Source of the DNA: Acetobacterium tundrae
GTDB lineage: Bacteria; Bacillota; Clostridia; Eubacteriales; Eubacteriaceae
Length of the DNA stretch: 64,000 nt
Assembly (NCBI RefSeq): GCF_008086615.1
Contig: NZ_RXYB01000001.1
Coordinates: 62,001 to 126,000, forward strand
Direction: 5' to 3'
Shown: piece by piece, positions 1 through 9,394 of the stretch
Position numbering within the stretch: position 1 is the stretch's first letter
How the letters are laid out: each line of letters starts with the position of its first letter
Program-made: the position numbers and the translations under genes
The notes under the pieces: generated by a model
What the model was told of the DNA's origin: nothing
The model's input: the letters and a program-made list of their open reading frames with translations, nothing else
The model's database searches: none

Positions 1-807
1 GGCGGGGCATTCCGCTGCATCGATGTCAATCTGCCAAAAGGTTCACTGGTCAATCCTAATGAACCGGCACCGATGACACTCTGCACCTTAACGCCAGCCA
101 GTGAAATCATCGGAACAATTTTTCAGGCGCTGGATCAGGCCGTGTCAGGACGGGTTTCTGCAGGTTATCATCGTTATCTGGGACCATCCTATTATGGGGT
201 GGATGCCAGAACAGACCGTTATTACGTGGGCTTTTCTTTCTGCTCTCTGGGCAGCGGCGGAGCCATGGAAGGGAATGACGGCAAGCCTTATATGGCAACC
301 TTGTCGAATTTCGGAGGGGTTAAGGCACCGAATATTGAATCCAATGAAGTGCAGTATCCCCATCTCACCCTTTATCATGAAATGGATACGGATACCGCCG
401 GTGCCGGAGAGTATCGCGGTGGCTGCGGCATGAAATATGCTTTTGAGCTCTATGCCGAACAAAGCGATATCGTCAATTTCGGAGACGGCGTCAAATTCGC
501 CCCGTATGGACTCAGAGGCGGACATCAAGGAAGTCTCAACCGAAGTGTTTTTGTTCATGATGGCAAAGAAACCGTGATGGAAAGCAAGGAAGCGCCCCGA
601 CACGCAACTAAGGGTGATCAGGTTTGCTTGAACACCAGCGGCGGCGGCGGTTGGGGCGATCCGCTGAAACGACCGGCCGGGAAGGTCTATGATGATGTCC
701 AAGACGAGATCATATCGCTGGAAACCGCCGAAAAAATTTATGGCGTGGCCATCACCAAAAACGGTATTGATTTAGAAAAAACGAAAAAATTGCGAGGAAT
801 CCGATGA
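1..807 (+). CDS. Hydantoinase B/oxoprolinase-family subunit, 3' part
   Basis: The reading frame is open from base 1, so the gene starts upstream of the window; 268 C-terminal residues are visible. Gly-rich stretches (SLGSGGAMEGNDG, AGAGEYRGGCGM, YGLRGGHQG) and the terminal NTSGGGGWGDPL match the HyuB/acetone carboxylase alpha-like family. These proteins act with a HyuA-type ATPase subunit in ATP-dependent opening of hydantoins or oxoproline, or in carboxylation. The HyuA partner would lie upstream, out of view. The stop codon overlaps the start of the next gene as ATGA, indicating translational coupling with the UbiX homologue. The substrate cannot be read from the sequence; coupling to a prenyl-FMN synthase is unusual for hydantoinases. 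Confidence 0.85.
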   Translation, partial: GGAFRCIDVNLPKGSLVNPNEPAPMTLCTLTPASEIIGTIFQALDQAVSGRVSAGYHRYLGPSYYGVDARTDRYYVGFSFCSLGSGGAMEGNDGKPYMATLSNFGGVKAPNIESNEVQYPHLTLYHEMDTDTAGAGEYRGGCGMKYAFELYAEQSDIVNFGDGVKFAPYGLRGGHQGSLNRSVFVHDGKETVMESKEAPRHATKGDQVCLNTSGGGGWGDPLKRPAGKVYDDVQDEIISLETAEKIYGVAITKNGIDLEKTKKLRGIR

Positions 808-1364
808 AAATTGCGGTTGGAATAACAGGAGCCTCCGGAGTAATCTATGGCATTCGGCTTTTGGAAGCATTAAGGGGAACGGACAACCAGGTGTCTCTCA
901 TTCTCAGTGACTGGGGGTGTAAAACCATCGCCCTGGAAACAGATTACAGTGAAGAATATGTGCGCTCTCTGGCAGACATCGTCTATGACAGCCATGATAT
1001 GGCGGCGGCTGTTTCCAGCGGCTCCTATGGGACCGAGGCCACCGTGATCGCTCCCTGCAGCATGAAAACTCTAGCCGGCGTTGCCAATGGCTTCAGTGAT
1101 AATCTGATCGTCCGAATTGCGGATGTGGCTTTAAAAGAGCGCCGGCCTTTGGTTCTGATGGTCCGGGAAACCCCGCTGACGCTGATTCACCTGCGAAACA
1201 TGACCGCCGTCACCGAAGCCGGCGGCATCATCCTGCCGCCGATGCCTGGCTTTTACCACAAGCCCCAGACCATCGATGACGTCATCAACCAAAGCGTCGG
1301 TAAGGTTTTCGATTTGCTGCGCATTCCCAACCATCTTTTCAGACGCTGGGGAGAGAGCGAATGA
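804..1364 (+). CDS. ubiX: UbiX-type flavin prenyltransferase
   Basis: The 186-residue product has the FMN-binding GITGASG at residues 6-12, APCSMKT at 83-89 and VRETPL at 120-125, all hallmarks of UbiX/Pad1. The family joins dimethylallyl phosphate to FMN, making the prenyl-FMN cofactor of UbiD-type decarboxylases. It overlaps its neighbours on both sides by ATGA junctions, so it is the middle gene of a coupled three-gene unit. No UbiD apoenzyme lies in the visible part; it may be upstream or elsewhere. Family assignment is firm; the client enzyme is not. Confidence 0.93.
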   Translation: MKIAVGITGASGVIYGIRLLEALRGTDNQVSLILSDWGCKTIALETDYSEEYVRSLADIVYDSHDMAAAVSSGSYGTEATVIAPCSMKTLAGVANGFSDNLIVRIADVALKERRPLVLMVRETPLTLIHLRNMTAVTEAGGIILPPMPGFYHKPQTIDDVINQSVGKVFDLLRIPNHLFRRWGESE

Positions 1365-1702
1365 AACTAACAGTGGGCAGCGGGCCGACCGCGCTTAAAT
1401 ATCAGATCACGATGGCCGGAGCTGATGTGCTGATTCTGGTGACTGGAGGAGCAGCCCACATCGGCTGCACAGCCGTGGGCGATGATGGCCGGCTCAGCGT
1501 CTATACCGCCCAGGAGCACCGGGATGACGCCCTGGCCATTCCCCTGGCTAGAAGGGTGTCCGAGGCATTTCACTGCGTCTGCACCGTCTGCGCCGGCTTC
1601 CATCTGGATGATATTGAAAGAGCGGACATCGGGCAGGTGCTGGTCAATGGGGAAGAGGGTATCAGTCAGGTGATTAAGATGATAGAGCAGGCAAAAAAAT
1701 GA
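1361..1702 (+). CDS. LpdD-like prenyl-FMN-associated protein
   Basis: This 113-residue protein resembles the small D subunit found beside UbiX and UbiD in gallate/protocatechuate decarboxylase operons (LpdD, ShdD, VdcD type), which is thought to help load prenyl-FMN. Recognisable features are an N-terminal GSGPTALKY segment and VTGGAAHIG at residues 28-35, followed by an acidic CTAVGDDG turn. It starts inside the ubiX stop codon (ATGA). The pairing UbiX-LpdD supports use of prenyl-FMN by a product of this operon. Assignment rests on size, motifs and context. Confidence 0.75.
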   Translation: MKLTVGSGPTALKYQITMAGADVLILVTGGAAHIGCTAVGDDGRLSVYTAQEHRDDALAIPLARRVSEAFHCVCTVCAGFHLDDIERADIGQVLVNGEEGISQVIKMIEQAKK

Positions 1703-1727
1703 TGCTGTCATCATTTTGATGGCGATT

Positions 1728-1853
1728 TCAGAGCAAATCAGGCGATGAGTTTGTTCTGGAAATATTGGATTCAATAATCATTTCCAGATTTCTGATGACA
1801 TCATCAGAAGTAACCAGCTCATACAAGAGCTTGGATGCGATTTTTTCATACAT
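1728..1853 (-). CDS. Possible 41-residue protein
   Basis: A short minus-strand frame with ATG at 1853 is preceded by GAGGTG with six bases of spacing, a good ribosome binding site. The product (starting MYEKIASKLL, ending SSPDLL) is amphipathic with no membrane segment. It is convergent with the LpdD-like gene. I recognise no family. The ribosome binding site is the only positive evidence that it is real. Confidence 0.35.
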   Translation of the reverse strand: MYEKIASKLLYELVTSDDVIRNLEMIIESNISRTNSSPDLL

Positions 1854-2117
1854 GTGCATCACCTCGTCTTTATTATAAATAGATTGCATATAATATTTAA
1901 GTTATTATAACGTTTATGTATAAATTTGTGACATTTCCATTTTAAATACAGATTCAATTAAGTTTTATCGTTTGCAGAGGTGTAGGACTAGATTTACAGT
2001 ATTGTCTCACATAATGAAAAGAAAAATATTTTTTAAAAAATTTGTTTATTTTCATTTTAAATCATGTTACATTTCTTATAGACCGGTCGAATCGTTGATT
2101 GAAAGGAATAAATTAAG
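1854..2117. other. Intergenic, AT-rich, no gene seen
   Basis: This stretch is very AT-rich and separates the short minus-strand frame from the GyrI-like gene. It should hold the promoter of the latter; the ribosome binding site GAAAGGAA lies just before the ATG at 2118. An ACCGGT palindrome at about 2083 is visible. I see no stable hairpin or RNA gene. Confidence 0.4.
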
Positions 2118-2579
2118 ATGAAAATGAATATTGAAGTGATGCCAGAATGTGAAATTGCATACATCAGGCAGATTGGGCCATACGGCAGGCGCAATATCCA
2201 AACGATGGAACGATTAAAAGCGTGGGCAACGATGAATCATTTATTGAACGAAGACTCAATCATTCTGGGAATCCCGCAGGATAATCCGGAAACAACTAAC
2301 CCTGAAAACTGCCGGTATGACGTCTGCCTGATTACAGCGGCGGATCAGTCGATCCGGGATGATGATGTCAGCAAAGGCAAAATCAGCGAAAGCAACTATG
2401 CGGTTTTTGAGATTGACCATTCGGCAGAAGCAGTTCAGCAGGCTTGGCATGAAATATTTCAGGAACTGAGCAGCCATGGTTATGAGATGGACGGCTCGAA
2501 ACCGATAGTGGAAAGATATGCGACCAAAATGGTTAAAAACCATCGGTGTGAAATTTGCGTGCCAATCGTTAATCGATGA
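2118..2579 (+). CDS. GyrI-like effector-binding protein
   Basis: The 153-residue protein begins with a strand-rich MNIEVMPECEIAYIRQIGPY segment followed by two similar halves, the pattern of the GyrI/SbmC/AraC effector-binding (SOUL-like) fold. It has no DNA-binding domain. Stand-alone members bind small hydrophobic molecules or protect gyrase; which applies here cannot be told. It ends by overlapping the convergent EcsC-family gene by 11 bases. Confidence 0.75.
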   Translation: MKMNIEVMPECEIAYIRQIGPYGRRNIQTMERLKAWATMNHLLNEDSIILGIPQDNPETTNPENCRYDVCLITAADQSIRDDDVSKGKISESNYAVFEIDHSAEAVQQAWHEIFQELSSHGYEMDGSKPIVERYATKMVKNHRCEICVPIVNR

Positions 2580-3384
2580 CGCCATTCGGATTGAGCTTGG
2601 AAAGCAGATACCGCTTCTTATACTTAATCCGGGCGTATTTGCCGGTTTTATTGACCATCAAGGGATTGACCACGCCACCGATGACGCCCACGATAGGCAG
2701 CCCCTGGATAAATTTGGCAGTCAGCAGGGTATTGGACAAAAGGTCGGAGGTTTCTTTCATAACCGCTTTCAGATCAATGTCCATCGGCGTATCGGCATCA
2801 ATATGCTTGCCTAAACGCTCGATTTTCTGATCATATACTTTTCGCAGATCTTCTTTCGTCATGGCAGCACAGATCAGATAAAGGATGTACGCTTTTTCCT
2901 CATTGGAGGTGTACTGGTAGCCGTAGGACAATGCAATTTCATTGATGGTTTTGATGATGACGCCAAGAAACAGCGGGATATCCGGAAGCCCAATCCCCAG
3001 CAAGCCCAGAACGCCGCCTTCTATTGCCGCAATGGATTCATTGATGGCTTTGGACTGTTTTGACGATTTATCCAGCGTTTTCATATGTTTTTTACTCATA
3101 TATTTTTCAAGTGCGTAATTATTTAAATCGTATTCCACATCGATATTTTCTTTGTTGTAAGTTTTTTCGATGAGACTGTTTCCTTTTTCAAACACAAAAT
3201 GAAAGCCCATGTAGAAAGCTGTGTCGAGGGTGGCTTGCAGTTTTTCCGGTATTTTAGCCTGGATTTTATTGACCACAGGAGTGAAGTTTGATTTGATAAA
3301 CGGGCTGTTTTTCTGATTCAAAAACTTCTGCTCCTGTTTTTCAAGAATCGCCAGCTGTTTGGTCAGGATAAGGTCTTTCTTCAT
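2569..3384 (-). CDS. EcsC-family protein
   Basis: The 271-residue product shows EcsC-family features: a basic N-terminal segment, a central Gly-rich hydrophobic stretch (GGVLGLLGIGLPDIPLFLGV) likely to associate with membrane, and the conserved EEKAYILYLICAA region. EcsC was named for its place beside the Bacillus EcsAB transporter, but its activity is unknown. I chose ATG 3384 because TTGGAG precedes it; the frame stays open to 3447 but that start has no ribosome binding site. No transporter genes adjoin it. Confidence 0.8.
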   Translation of the reverse strand: MKKDLILTKQLAILEKQEQKFLNQKNSPFIKSNFTPVVNKIQAKIPEKLQATLDTAFYMGFHFVFEKGNSLIEKTYNKENIDVEYDLNNYALEKYMSKKHMKTLDKSSKQSKAINESIAAIEGGVLGLLGIGLPDIPLFLGVIIKTINEIALSYGYQYTSNEEKAYILYLICAAMTKEDLRKVYDQKIERLGKHIDADTPMDIDLKAVMKETSDLLSNTLLTAKFIQGLPIVGVIGGVVNPLMVNKTGKYARIKYKKRYLLSKLNPNGVID

Positions 3385-3447
3385 TTTTGTAACTCCAATC
3401 GGTAGATTTGATGAACGTATTGTATCATTTTTTGATTTATTTTGCAT

Positions 3448-3788
3448 AACAAGAATGCAAATGTTTTGTCAGAATCGAATTCGATCAGCAAGTAGACAGT
3501 AAGCTATATCCTGGCAGTAACACATGAGAGAGGAAAAGGAAAGTGAACTTGAGGAGTTCATCGATAATGCTAAGATCGTTGTGGGTGAATGATGAAGGAA
3601 GATCACTAAAGGATATTGAAAACAGTATCTGATGGAGTCAGGTACAATTTAATCATCAATTGAAAGTCTGTCAGTTACGGAATAACTAGCCAGAAATAGC
3701 GAACAAATGCAGTATCTCAGATAGGGAACATAGATTTGTATCGACAAAATATCAAAGCGATAACTGAACGAAAAAGGGAGAATTGATC
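3448..3788. other. Intergenic, no intact gene
   Basis: No convincing frame is present on either strand. The stretch looks eroded, with frequent stops in all frames, and lies directly before a broken acetyltransferase gene, so it may be decayed coding DNA. Confidence 0.4.
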
Positions 3789-4404
3789 ATGTCATTATTT
3801 ACGCAAAGAATTGAAGAACCAACTCTCCGGCTGATTCTCCACTATTAGCGGGGTGACGAAACCATCTTTAAACATCTGGCTATTAACGAAGTCAATATCA
3901 TCAATGCCTTTGAAGAGTTTTTTGAGAGCCTGCCAATCAGCGACTATATCCTCAGCAAAGCCCATGTCATTGATGCAAACGGGATGGCAACAGAAGTTAT
4001 TACCTTCGAGCCGGTGACCATCTTGCCGGATTATCAGAAGCAGAGACTGGCCGGAAACTGATTCGTCACGCCATTCAGGTTGCCACCGAAATGGGCTTTA
4101 AGGCGATTCTTATTTACGGAGATCCCCGATTTCATGGACGGCTGGGTTTCCGGGCAGCGGAAAAGTATGATATCATAACCAGCGAGGGCTACTTTGCCAT
4201 CGGCCTGCTGGCTTATGAACTCCAACCCGGAGCACTTGAAAATATCAGTGGCGATTCTAAGAGTCATCAGCCTATCAGATCGACGAAGCTGCGTTGGAAG
4301 CGTTTGAGCGATCCTTTGAAAAGAAGGAAAAATACGAAACTGATTTTCATAAAGAGTTTCAGATTCTACTGAGTTTAATTTATAAAGCGGAGCAAGAAAA
4401 ATAG
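3789..4404 (+). pseudogene. GNAT acetyltransferase, disrupted
   Basis: Conceptual translation in two frames rebuilds a YhbS-like GNAT N-acetyltransferase. It starts MSLFTQRIEEPTLRL after a GGGAG site, meets an in-frame TAG near 3848, continues through a substrate-binding part with ATEVITFEPVTILPDYQ, then shifts frame near 4045 to LIRHAIQVATEMGF, GDPRFHGRLGFRAAEKYDI and YELQPGALENI. A further shift near 4258 restores an IDEAALEAFE-like tail. At least one nonsense and two frameshift lesions argue for a dead gene rather than a sequencing slip. Confidence 0.8.
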
Positions 4405-4448
4405 CGTTCAGGCTAGAAGAATATTATTTTGAAGGGATCGAGAATAAA

Positions 4449-5009
4449 ATGAAGAACATTAATACCAGAAACCTGTTATTAAGACCATTAACCATGGAAG
4501 ACACAGCCGACGTTTTTGCCTATTCTAAAAGCAAAAATGTTGGTCCTCGGGCGGGCTGGAAGCCTCATGAAACAATCGAGGAAACAGCAGAGATCATGAA
4601 GACAATCTTTGTTGGGCAGGAAAATATCTGGGGGATTGAAAAAGAGAAACAGATTATCGGATCAATCGGATTGATTGAAGATCCCCATCGGCAGAATGAT
4701 CAGGCACGGATGCTCGGTTACGCACTGAGCGAGGATCATTGGGGGCAGGGCATGATGACGGAAGCTGCCAGAGCCGTTCTGGCATATGGTTTTGATACCC
4801 TTGGTCTTAGTCTGATCTCGGTCGTGCATTATCCATCCAACCTGGGATCCCAGCGGGTGATTGAAAAATGCGGTTTTCTTTACGAAGGAACAATCCGGCA
4901 GGCCGAAAAGATCTATACCGGTGAAATCCGGGATATCAAAGCTTATTCTATATCCAGCGAAGAATTCCGGTGCAGAAAAGAGCAAGAATGTGAGACCAGG
5001 AAAGCTTAG
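4449..5009 (+). CDS. RimJ/RimL-type GNAT acetyltransferase
   Basis: The 186-residue product opens with TRNLLLRPLTMEDTADVFAY, typical of the RimJ/RimL subfamily. It carries the acetyl-CoA loop region around LSEDHWGQGMMTEAARAVL (about residues 94-112) and the SLRVIEKCGF-like stretch SQRVIEKCGFLYEG near 135. It would acetylate an amino group of a protein N-terminus, ribosomal protein or small molecule; the acceptor is unknown. ATG 4449 follows GGGATCGAG. Confidence 0.85.
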   Translation: MKNINTRNLLLRPLTMEDTADVFAYSKSKNVGPRAGWKPHETIEETAEIMKTIFVGQENIWGIEKEKQIIGSIGLIEDPHRQNDQARMLGYALSEDHWGQGMMTEAARAVLAYGFDTLGLSLISVVHYPSNLGSQRVIEKCGFLYEGTIRQAEKIYTGEIRDIKAYSISSEEFRCRKEQECETRKA

Positions 5010-5249
5010 TAGAATATTGACTTGCGTAAAAATGAGGAAAAATGGGATCAGATGAATTCTATCAATTTAATGCCAAGGACTTTGAGAAATTTCTGAAATG
5101 TGAAAATCCCGTTTATCGATACCACGGCTGAAGGTTCAGTTCGAATGCCAATATCAAGAAAGGGGACACGAGCGTGATGGTTTTGTTGTGGGAAACCCCA
5201 TCGTAAGCATACAAAAGAACCGTCTCCTCGATCCGTGAGGGTGAATGAA

Positions 5250-5870
5250 ATGTGTGGACGTTATATTCTGTTTTCAAATAAAGAGGAAAGAGTAATCAAG
5301 GCAATTGTTGAAAAAGTCAATAAAAAGTATCACATGGTGATAAAAAAAGGCGATATTTACCCAACCGATCTGGCACCGGTTTACGCACCGCGGCCGGATC
5401 AGCGGGGAATGGATCTGGAGTTGAAGAGATGGGGGTATAATCGGCAGATTGGAAAAAAAAAGACCCTACTGATTAATGCCCGGTCCGAAACGGTGCTGGA
5501 AAAAGCTGCTTTTCGGGATGACTTTCTGTATCGGCGATGCCTGATTCCGGCTGTCGGCTTTTATGAATGGAATGAGAAAAAAGAGAAATTCCGGTTTGTC
5601 GGTATGGATGATCTGATTTATCTCGGGGGCTTCTATCATGGACAGACAGAGGGATCGGATGCGTTTCTGATTATGACAAAACCGCCGGTGGAAACGGTGG
5701 CACAAGTCCACAACCGGATGCCGGTGGTGATTCCGGCCGATCAGGCAATGGACTTTCTTTATTCCACTGAAACAGCGCTAAAAATCATGTCGGAAAACCG
5801 GGTTATCCTCAAAAGGAAATTGATTGAGGGTGAAAAACAAGGCAGTTTCATCGGTTTAACAGAGGATTGA
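5250..5870 (+). CDS. yedK: SRAP-family abasic-site peptidase (YedK/HMCES type)
   Basis: The protein must start at ATG 5250 because the catalytic cysteine has to be residue 2 after Met removal (MCGRYILF), and GAGGGTG is placed seven bases upstream. Other active-site elements are NARSE at 76-80, the Glu in GFYEW at 106 and HNRMPVV at 154. SRAP proteins form a thiazolidine link with abasic sites in single-stranded DNA and protect replication forks. At 206 residues it is normal bacterial length. No SOS partner genes adjoin it. Confidence 0.93.
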   Translation: MCGRYILFSNKEERVIKAIVEKVNKKYHMVIKKGDIYPTDLAPVYAPRPDQRGMDLELKRWGYNRQIGKKKTLLINARSETVLEKAAFRDDFLYRRCLIPAVGFYEWNEKKEKFRFVGMDDLIYLGGFYHGQTEGSDAFLIMTKPPVETVAQVHNRMPVVIPADQAMDFLYSTETALKIMSENRVILKRKLIEGEKQGSFIGLTED

Positions 5871-5888
5871 TCCACCGCGTAATAACAT

Positions 5889-7031
5889 TCAAGGGTTCAT
5901 GCATACACTTGAAAGAAAACCAAAAAGATTGCAGATCGTTTCATCCAGCAATTGGGGTGCGTTTTCCATATGCCAAGCCAGACCTCTGTCATTTCTGAAC
6001 ATGGCAAAGGCGGCCGTTACACCACAATCATAGATTTTTTCATACCCTTCTTCCAGAGCGCCGGAAATTACGATGACCGGAATATGCTGTTTCTTTCCGT
6101 GCTTGCCAACCCCTGAAATCACTTTTCCCATCACGCTTTGAGCATCGGTTTTTCCCTCTCCGGTGATGATCAGATCGGCATCTTTTATGGCTGATTCAAA
6201 GCCGGTTTCGTCGAAGACAATATCCAGTCCGGATTTTAATTCGGCGTTGAAGAAGGCAACCAGCGGCAATGCCATGCCACCAGCGGCCCCAATTCCCTTC
6301 AAATCCATCAGCTTCTTTCCGGACTGCTGCTCCAGGAGCTGCCCAAAAACATGCAGGCCCTGATCCAGAAAAGCCACCATTTTCTTGTCGGCACCTTTCT
6401 GAGGACCGTACACCGCCGCTGAACCCAGATGTCCGCAAAGTACATTTTCAACATCGCATGCGATGGTTATTTCCACGCCAGTGAATCGAGCATCCACCTG
6501 ACGGGTATCAATGGTCATCACACGGCTCAGATTTTCACCACTCGGTGTCAGCCGCTGCTTGTCCCGGTCGTAAAAACGGATGCCCATGGCACTGGCTACT
6601 CCCAATCCGCCATCGATGGTTGCGCTGCCGCCGATCCCCAGAATTATTTTCCGACATCCTCGATTGATCACTGCGTCAACTATCATCTCGCCGGTGCCGT
6701 AAGTACTGGTAATCAGTGGATTGCGTTCACCCGGGTTGAGAAGCGGCAAACCGGAAGCTGTTGCCATCTCAATAACTGCTATCTCTCCGTACAAAATGCC
6801 ATACTCTACCATAATTTCCCTGAACAACGGGTCTTTTGCTTTGATTTTTACAATTTCGCCGGATTGGTGTTTAACCAGTACGTCCACCAGACCTTCGCCT
6901 CCATCTGAGATAGGAATTTTAATGATTTCGGTAGTAGGCATGATCTTAAGAATCGCATTTTCTGCGATATTACAAACCTCGGCAGCTGATAAGGATCCCT
7001 TGAAAGAATCCGGGGCAATCACTATTCTCAT
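5889..7031 (-). CDS. Glycerate 2-kinase (GlxK/GarK family)
   Basis: The 380-residue product begins MRIVIAPDSFKGSLSA and contains PISDGGEG, GTGEMIVDAVINRG, GIGGSATIDGG and LIITGEGKTDAQS, all diagnostic of the class II glycerate kinases that make 2-phosphoglycerate from glycerate and ATP. AAAGGAG precedes ATG 7031. It stands alone, convergent with the SRAP gene, so the source of glycerate is not indicated by context. Confidence 0.95.
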   Translation of the reverse strand: MRIVIAPDSFKGSLSAAEVCNIAENAILKIMPTTEIIKIPISDGGEGLVDVLVKHQSGEIVKIKAKDPLFREIMVEYGILYGEIAVIEMATASGLPLLNPGERNPLITSTYGTGEMIVDAVINRGCRKIILGIGGSATIDGGLGVASAMGIRFYDRDKQRLTPSGENLSRVMTIDTRQVDARFTGVEITIACDVENVLCGHLGSAAVYGPQKGADKKMVAFLDQGLHVFGQLLEQQSGKKLMDLKGIGAAGGMALPLVAFFNAELKSGLDIVFDETGFESAIKDADLIITGEGKTDAQSVMGKVISGVGKHGKKQHIPVIVISGALEEGYEKIYDCGVTAAFAMFRNDRGLAWHMENAPQLLDETICNLFGFLSSVCMNP

Positions 7032-7567
7032 TTTGTGGTCTCCTTTAAATTATCTTCGGGCTTTTAAAAAAACAATAACATGGGTAACAACAAAGGCCTA
7101 TGCTATTATTGATGATTTTTTCGCTATTCGAAAATATAAATATAAACCGATACCAAAGTATGATGATTCAGTTTCATAATCGCAGCAAAATACCATTAAT
7201 TATAATTATACCCAAAATGAAATAGTTTTCAATGGCGATTTTGCCAATTAATTCTATCGATATTGGACAATTATACAATAATCGTAATTTATATTCAGGT
7301 GACACAAGAGGGAAGGTTTTGTTATTCTGATTCCCGGCGTTCGAACATGAAGGGGACTGCTCCCACAATCAGTGCGAAAGGCTATAGCCGTCGGGAAAAA
7401 AAACACATGCTATTCTTAAGGTTTGATTTGTATAATACATTCAATAATTGCAATTAATCAATATATATTCTTGGATGACTCGTAAAATTTCGTTAACTGA
7501 AGTTAATAAAAAGGGTGCGTGAAATTTAGAAATTAGGTATTTTCCAGAAAGAAGGTAGGTGAATATA
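7032..7567. other. Intergenic, no gene seen
   Basis: About 530 AT-rich bases between a leftward kinase gene and a rightward small membrane protein gene. It should contain both promoters. A more GC-balanced patch at about 7310-7400 looks foreign or eroded but encodes nothing I recognise. Confidence 0.4.
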
Positions 7568-7840
7568 ATGATGCATTTAGGTGGGTATGGTATGTATTTT
7601 GGACTTAGTATGATAGGAAGAATAGGTGGTATGATTATGATGTGTTTATTGTTAATAGCATTTGTAGTATTTGCGATTGTTTGGATGTCTAAAAATTCAA
7701 ATCTAAGAAAAAGCATAGATGAGTCTCAACAGCAACAATCAACCAATCGGGCAATGGAAATTTTGAACGAACGTTATGCTTCGGGAGAAATAACAGACGA
7801 AGAGTATGCTAAAAAGAAAGTGGAACTTAAAAAAGTGTGA
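7568..7840 (+). CDS. Small membrane protein with SHOCT domain
   Basis: The 90-residue product has one Met/Gly-rich membrane segment (about residues 8-38) and a C-terminal SHOCT motif (AMEILNERYASGEITDEEYAKKKVEL). SHOCT is a short oligomerisation module common at protein ends. ATG 7568 is spaced seven bases from AGGTG; a GTG at 7559 lies inside the ribosome binding site and is unlikely. An intrinsic terminator follows at once, so the gene is monocistronic. Function unknown. Confidence 0.8.
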   Translation: MMHLGGYGMYFGLSMIGRIGGMIMMCLLLIAFVVFAIVWMSKNSNLRKSIDESQQQQSTNRAMEILNERYASGEITDEEYAKKKVELKKV

Positions 7841-7856
7841 TCTTTATGGTATTGAT

Positions 7857-7885
7857 GCCCCAGGCTTGACGTCTGGGGCTTTTTT
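7857..7885 (+). terminator. Intrinsic terminator after SHOCT gene
   Basis: GCCCCAG and CTGGGGC form a seven-base-pair stem around a short loop, followed by six T residues. Confidence 0.9.
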
Positions 7886-8038
7886 CGTGCCGGCAATTAC
7901 AATTGATAGATACGGCACTTTCATTTTGTCGAGATTCTCCAAAATGCGGCTAGGGTGTTTTGCATAAAATACTTAAATTACATACCGAAAAAAAGTCGGA
8001 GGTTTCCCTGACACCGTCAGGTCAATTGCCCCAAATTC

Positions 8039-9394
8039 TTATTGAAAAGCAAAAAATATGGGGAGGAGAAAGGCTACCATTCCAAACCATAGGGCATAAA
8101 CATAGATGTAGGAAGTTTGAAACACTTCAATCTTTTTAAAATCAAATTTCTTTAAAAAAAAGCGGATGTACAGCCAGGCCAGACCGCCAAGATTAACCAG
8201 AAGTACCAGATTCTCGCCCAGCGCCGCAACTTTATTTGGTGTGAGCCCATAGGCAGATAAACGGAAAACGATAGCGGATAAAGCGATGCCGTCGATGATC
8301 AGGGCGGTGAGAATCAGGGCGAGATTGATATAATCGAATACCGTGTTTTTTTCATGGGGATTTCGGGCTGAAATCACATAAATCACCAGACCAAGAACCA
8401 GAGCAAGCATGAAATCAAAAGCGATCAGGTAATCCCGCTCAATAAACGGACTTTTACTGCTGCCAATCATCACACCAAGAAAAACAAGCATCACCAATAA
8501 GAAAAGCGGGCTGAATATTTTTGCTAGAATCGGTGCGAAATTCTCCACAACACTTTTCTTGGTCTCCACCAGGTAAATGGTAATCATAGCAGCTGAACTG
8601 GAACCGTAGACAATCAAATAGTTCTGGATGAACCAACTGGCATTTATTTGAATGGCAAAGAACATTGCCTGAATAAACATGGCCAAAACGATGATTCCGC
8701 AGAAGATCAGGGTACCATAAATCACCGATTCTCCGGTAAACCGAATGAAATTCATCCGGCCTTTGGTGGCTTTCCAGTCCATGCCCATATAGGCGATGCC
8801 GGTGATCAACCATAAAAATAACGGAAGATGCAAGGCGGTCAGGAATTCCGTATCATTGGGGGAGTAGGTGGGGTACAGGTTGATCAGTACCCAGGCCAAT
8901 GCAAAAATACCCCCGATCACAGCCGGTATTTTCCAGGTTGACTGGTGTTTAATCAGGAAAAAAGCAGCAACAAACGGCAAAATAAAAAAGCTGATGTTCT
9001 TAAAAAACAGGACTCCATTTTCCGAATCAAGCAGATTTAAACCGAATAGCTCGGGAAGTTTGAAGAGGGTACCTGAGATTAGGGAAAAAATAATCACCAT
9101 GGCAATATATTTTCGATTCTGGCCGGAATCAAGTGCACCATCTGGATTGATCATTAGATGTTTCCAAAGATTTTCGGTACTGACTTTGGAATACTCTTTA
9201 GAAATCGCATGTACATTTCCCATCCGCTTTACGCTGATCAAAAACGCTTCTTCCGTTGAAAGTCCGATCGTTACCAGATCGTCAATTTCATCCTTCAAAT
9301 GATTTTCCAATTCGATTATGTCCGGCTCGCTCAAGTCACCTTTTGCGCGGAGTAGATCACTCCAGGTCCGAATATTAGATATTAAATCAAACAT
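8039..9394 (-). CDS. Permease-prefix-domain membrane protein
   Basis: The first 75 or so residues (W-DLLRAKGDLSEPDIIELENHL and TEEAFLISVKRMGNV) match the permease prefix domain 1 that pairs with PadR regulators. The rest of the 451 residues contains about ten hydrophobic segments. It overlaps the padR stop by eight bases and has AAAGGAGG before ATG 9394, so the two genes form one operon. Such pairs usually act in a membrane-stress or export response, but no transport signature is visible here. Confidence 0.75.
   Translation of the reverse strand: MFDLISNIRTWSDLLRAKGDLSEPDIIELENHLKDEIDDLVTIGLSTEEAFLISVKRMGNVHAISKEYSKVSTENLWKHLMINPDGALDSGQNRKYIAMVIIFSLISGTLFKLPELFGLNLLDSENGVLFFKNISFFILPFVAAFFLIKHQSTWKIPAVIGGIFALAWVLINLYPTYSPNDTEFLTALHLPLFLWLITGIAYMGMDWKATKGRMNFIRFTGESVIYGTLIFCGIIVLAMFIQAMFFAIQINASWFIQNYLIVYGSSSAAMITIYLVETKKSVVENFAPILAKIFSPLFLLVMLVFLGVMIGSSKSPFIERDYLIAFDFMLALVLGLVIYVISARNPHEKNTVFDYINLALILTALIIDGIALSAIVFRLSAYGLTPNKVAALGENLVLLVNLGGLAWLYIRFFLKKFDFKKIEVFQTSYIYVYALWFGMVAFLLPIFFAFQ

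Noticed and set aside
5010-5249. Possible remnant gene with frames MGSDEFYQFNAKDFEKFL and DGFVVGNPIVSIQKNRLLDP
   Set aside because: Short, no ribosome binding site, and I could not assign a family, so it is not listed as a pseudogene.
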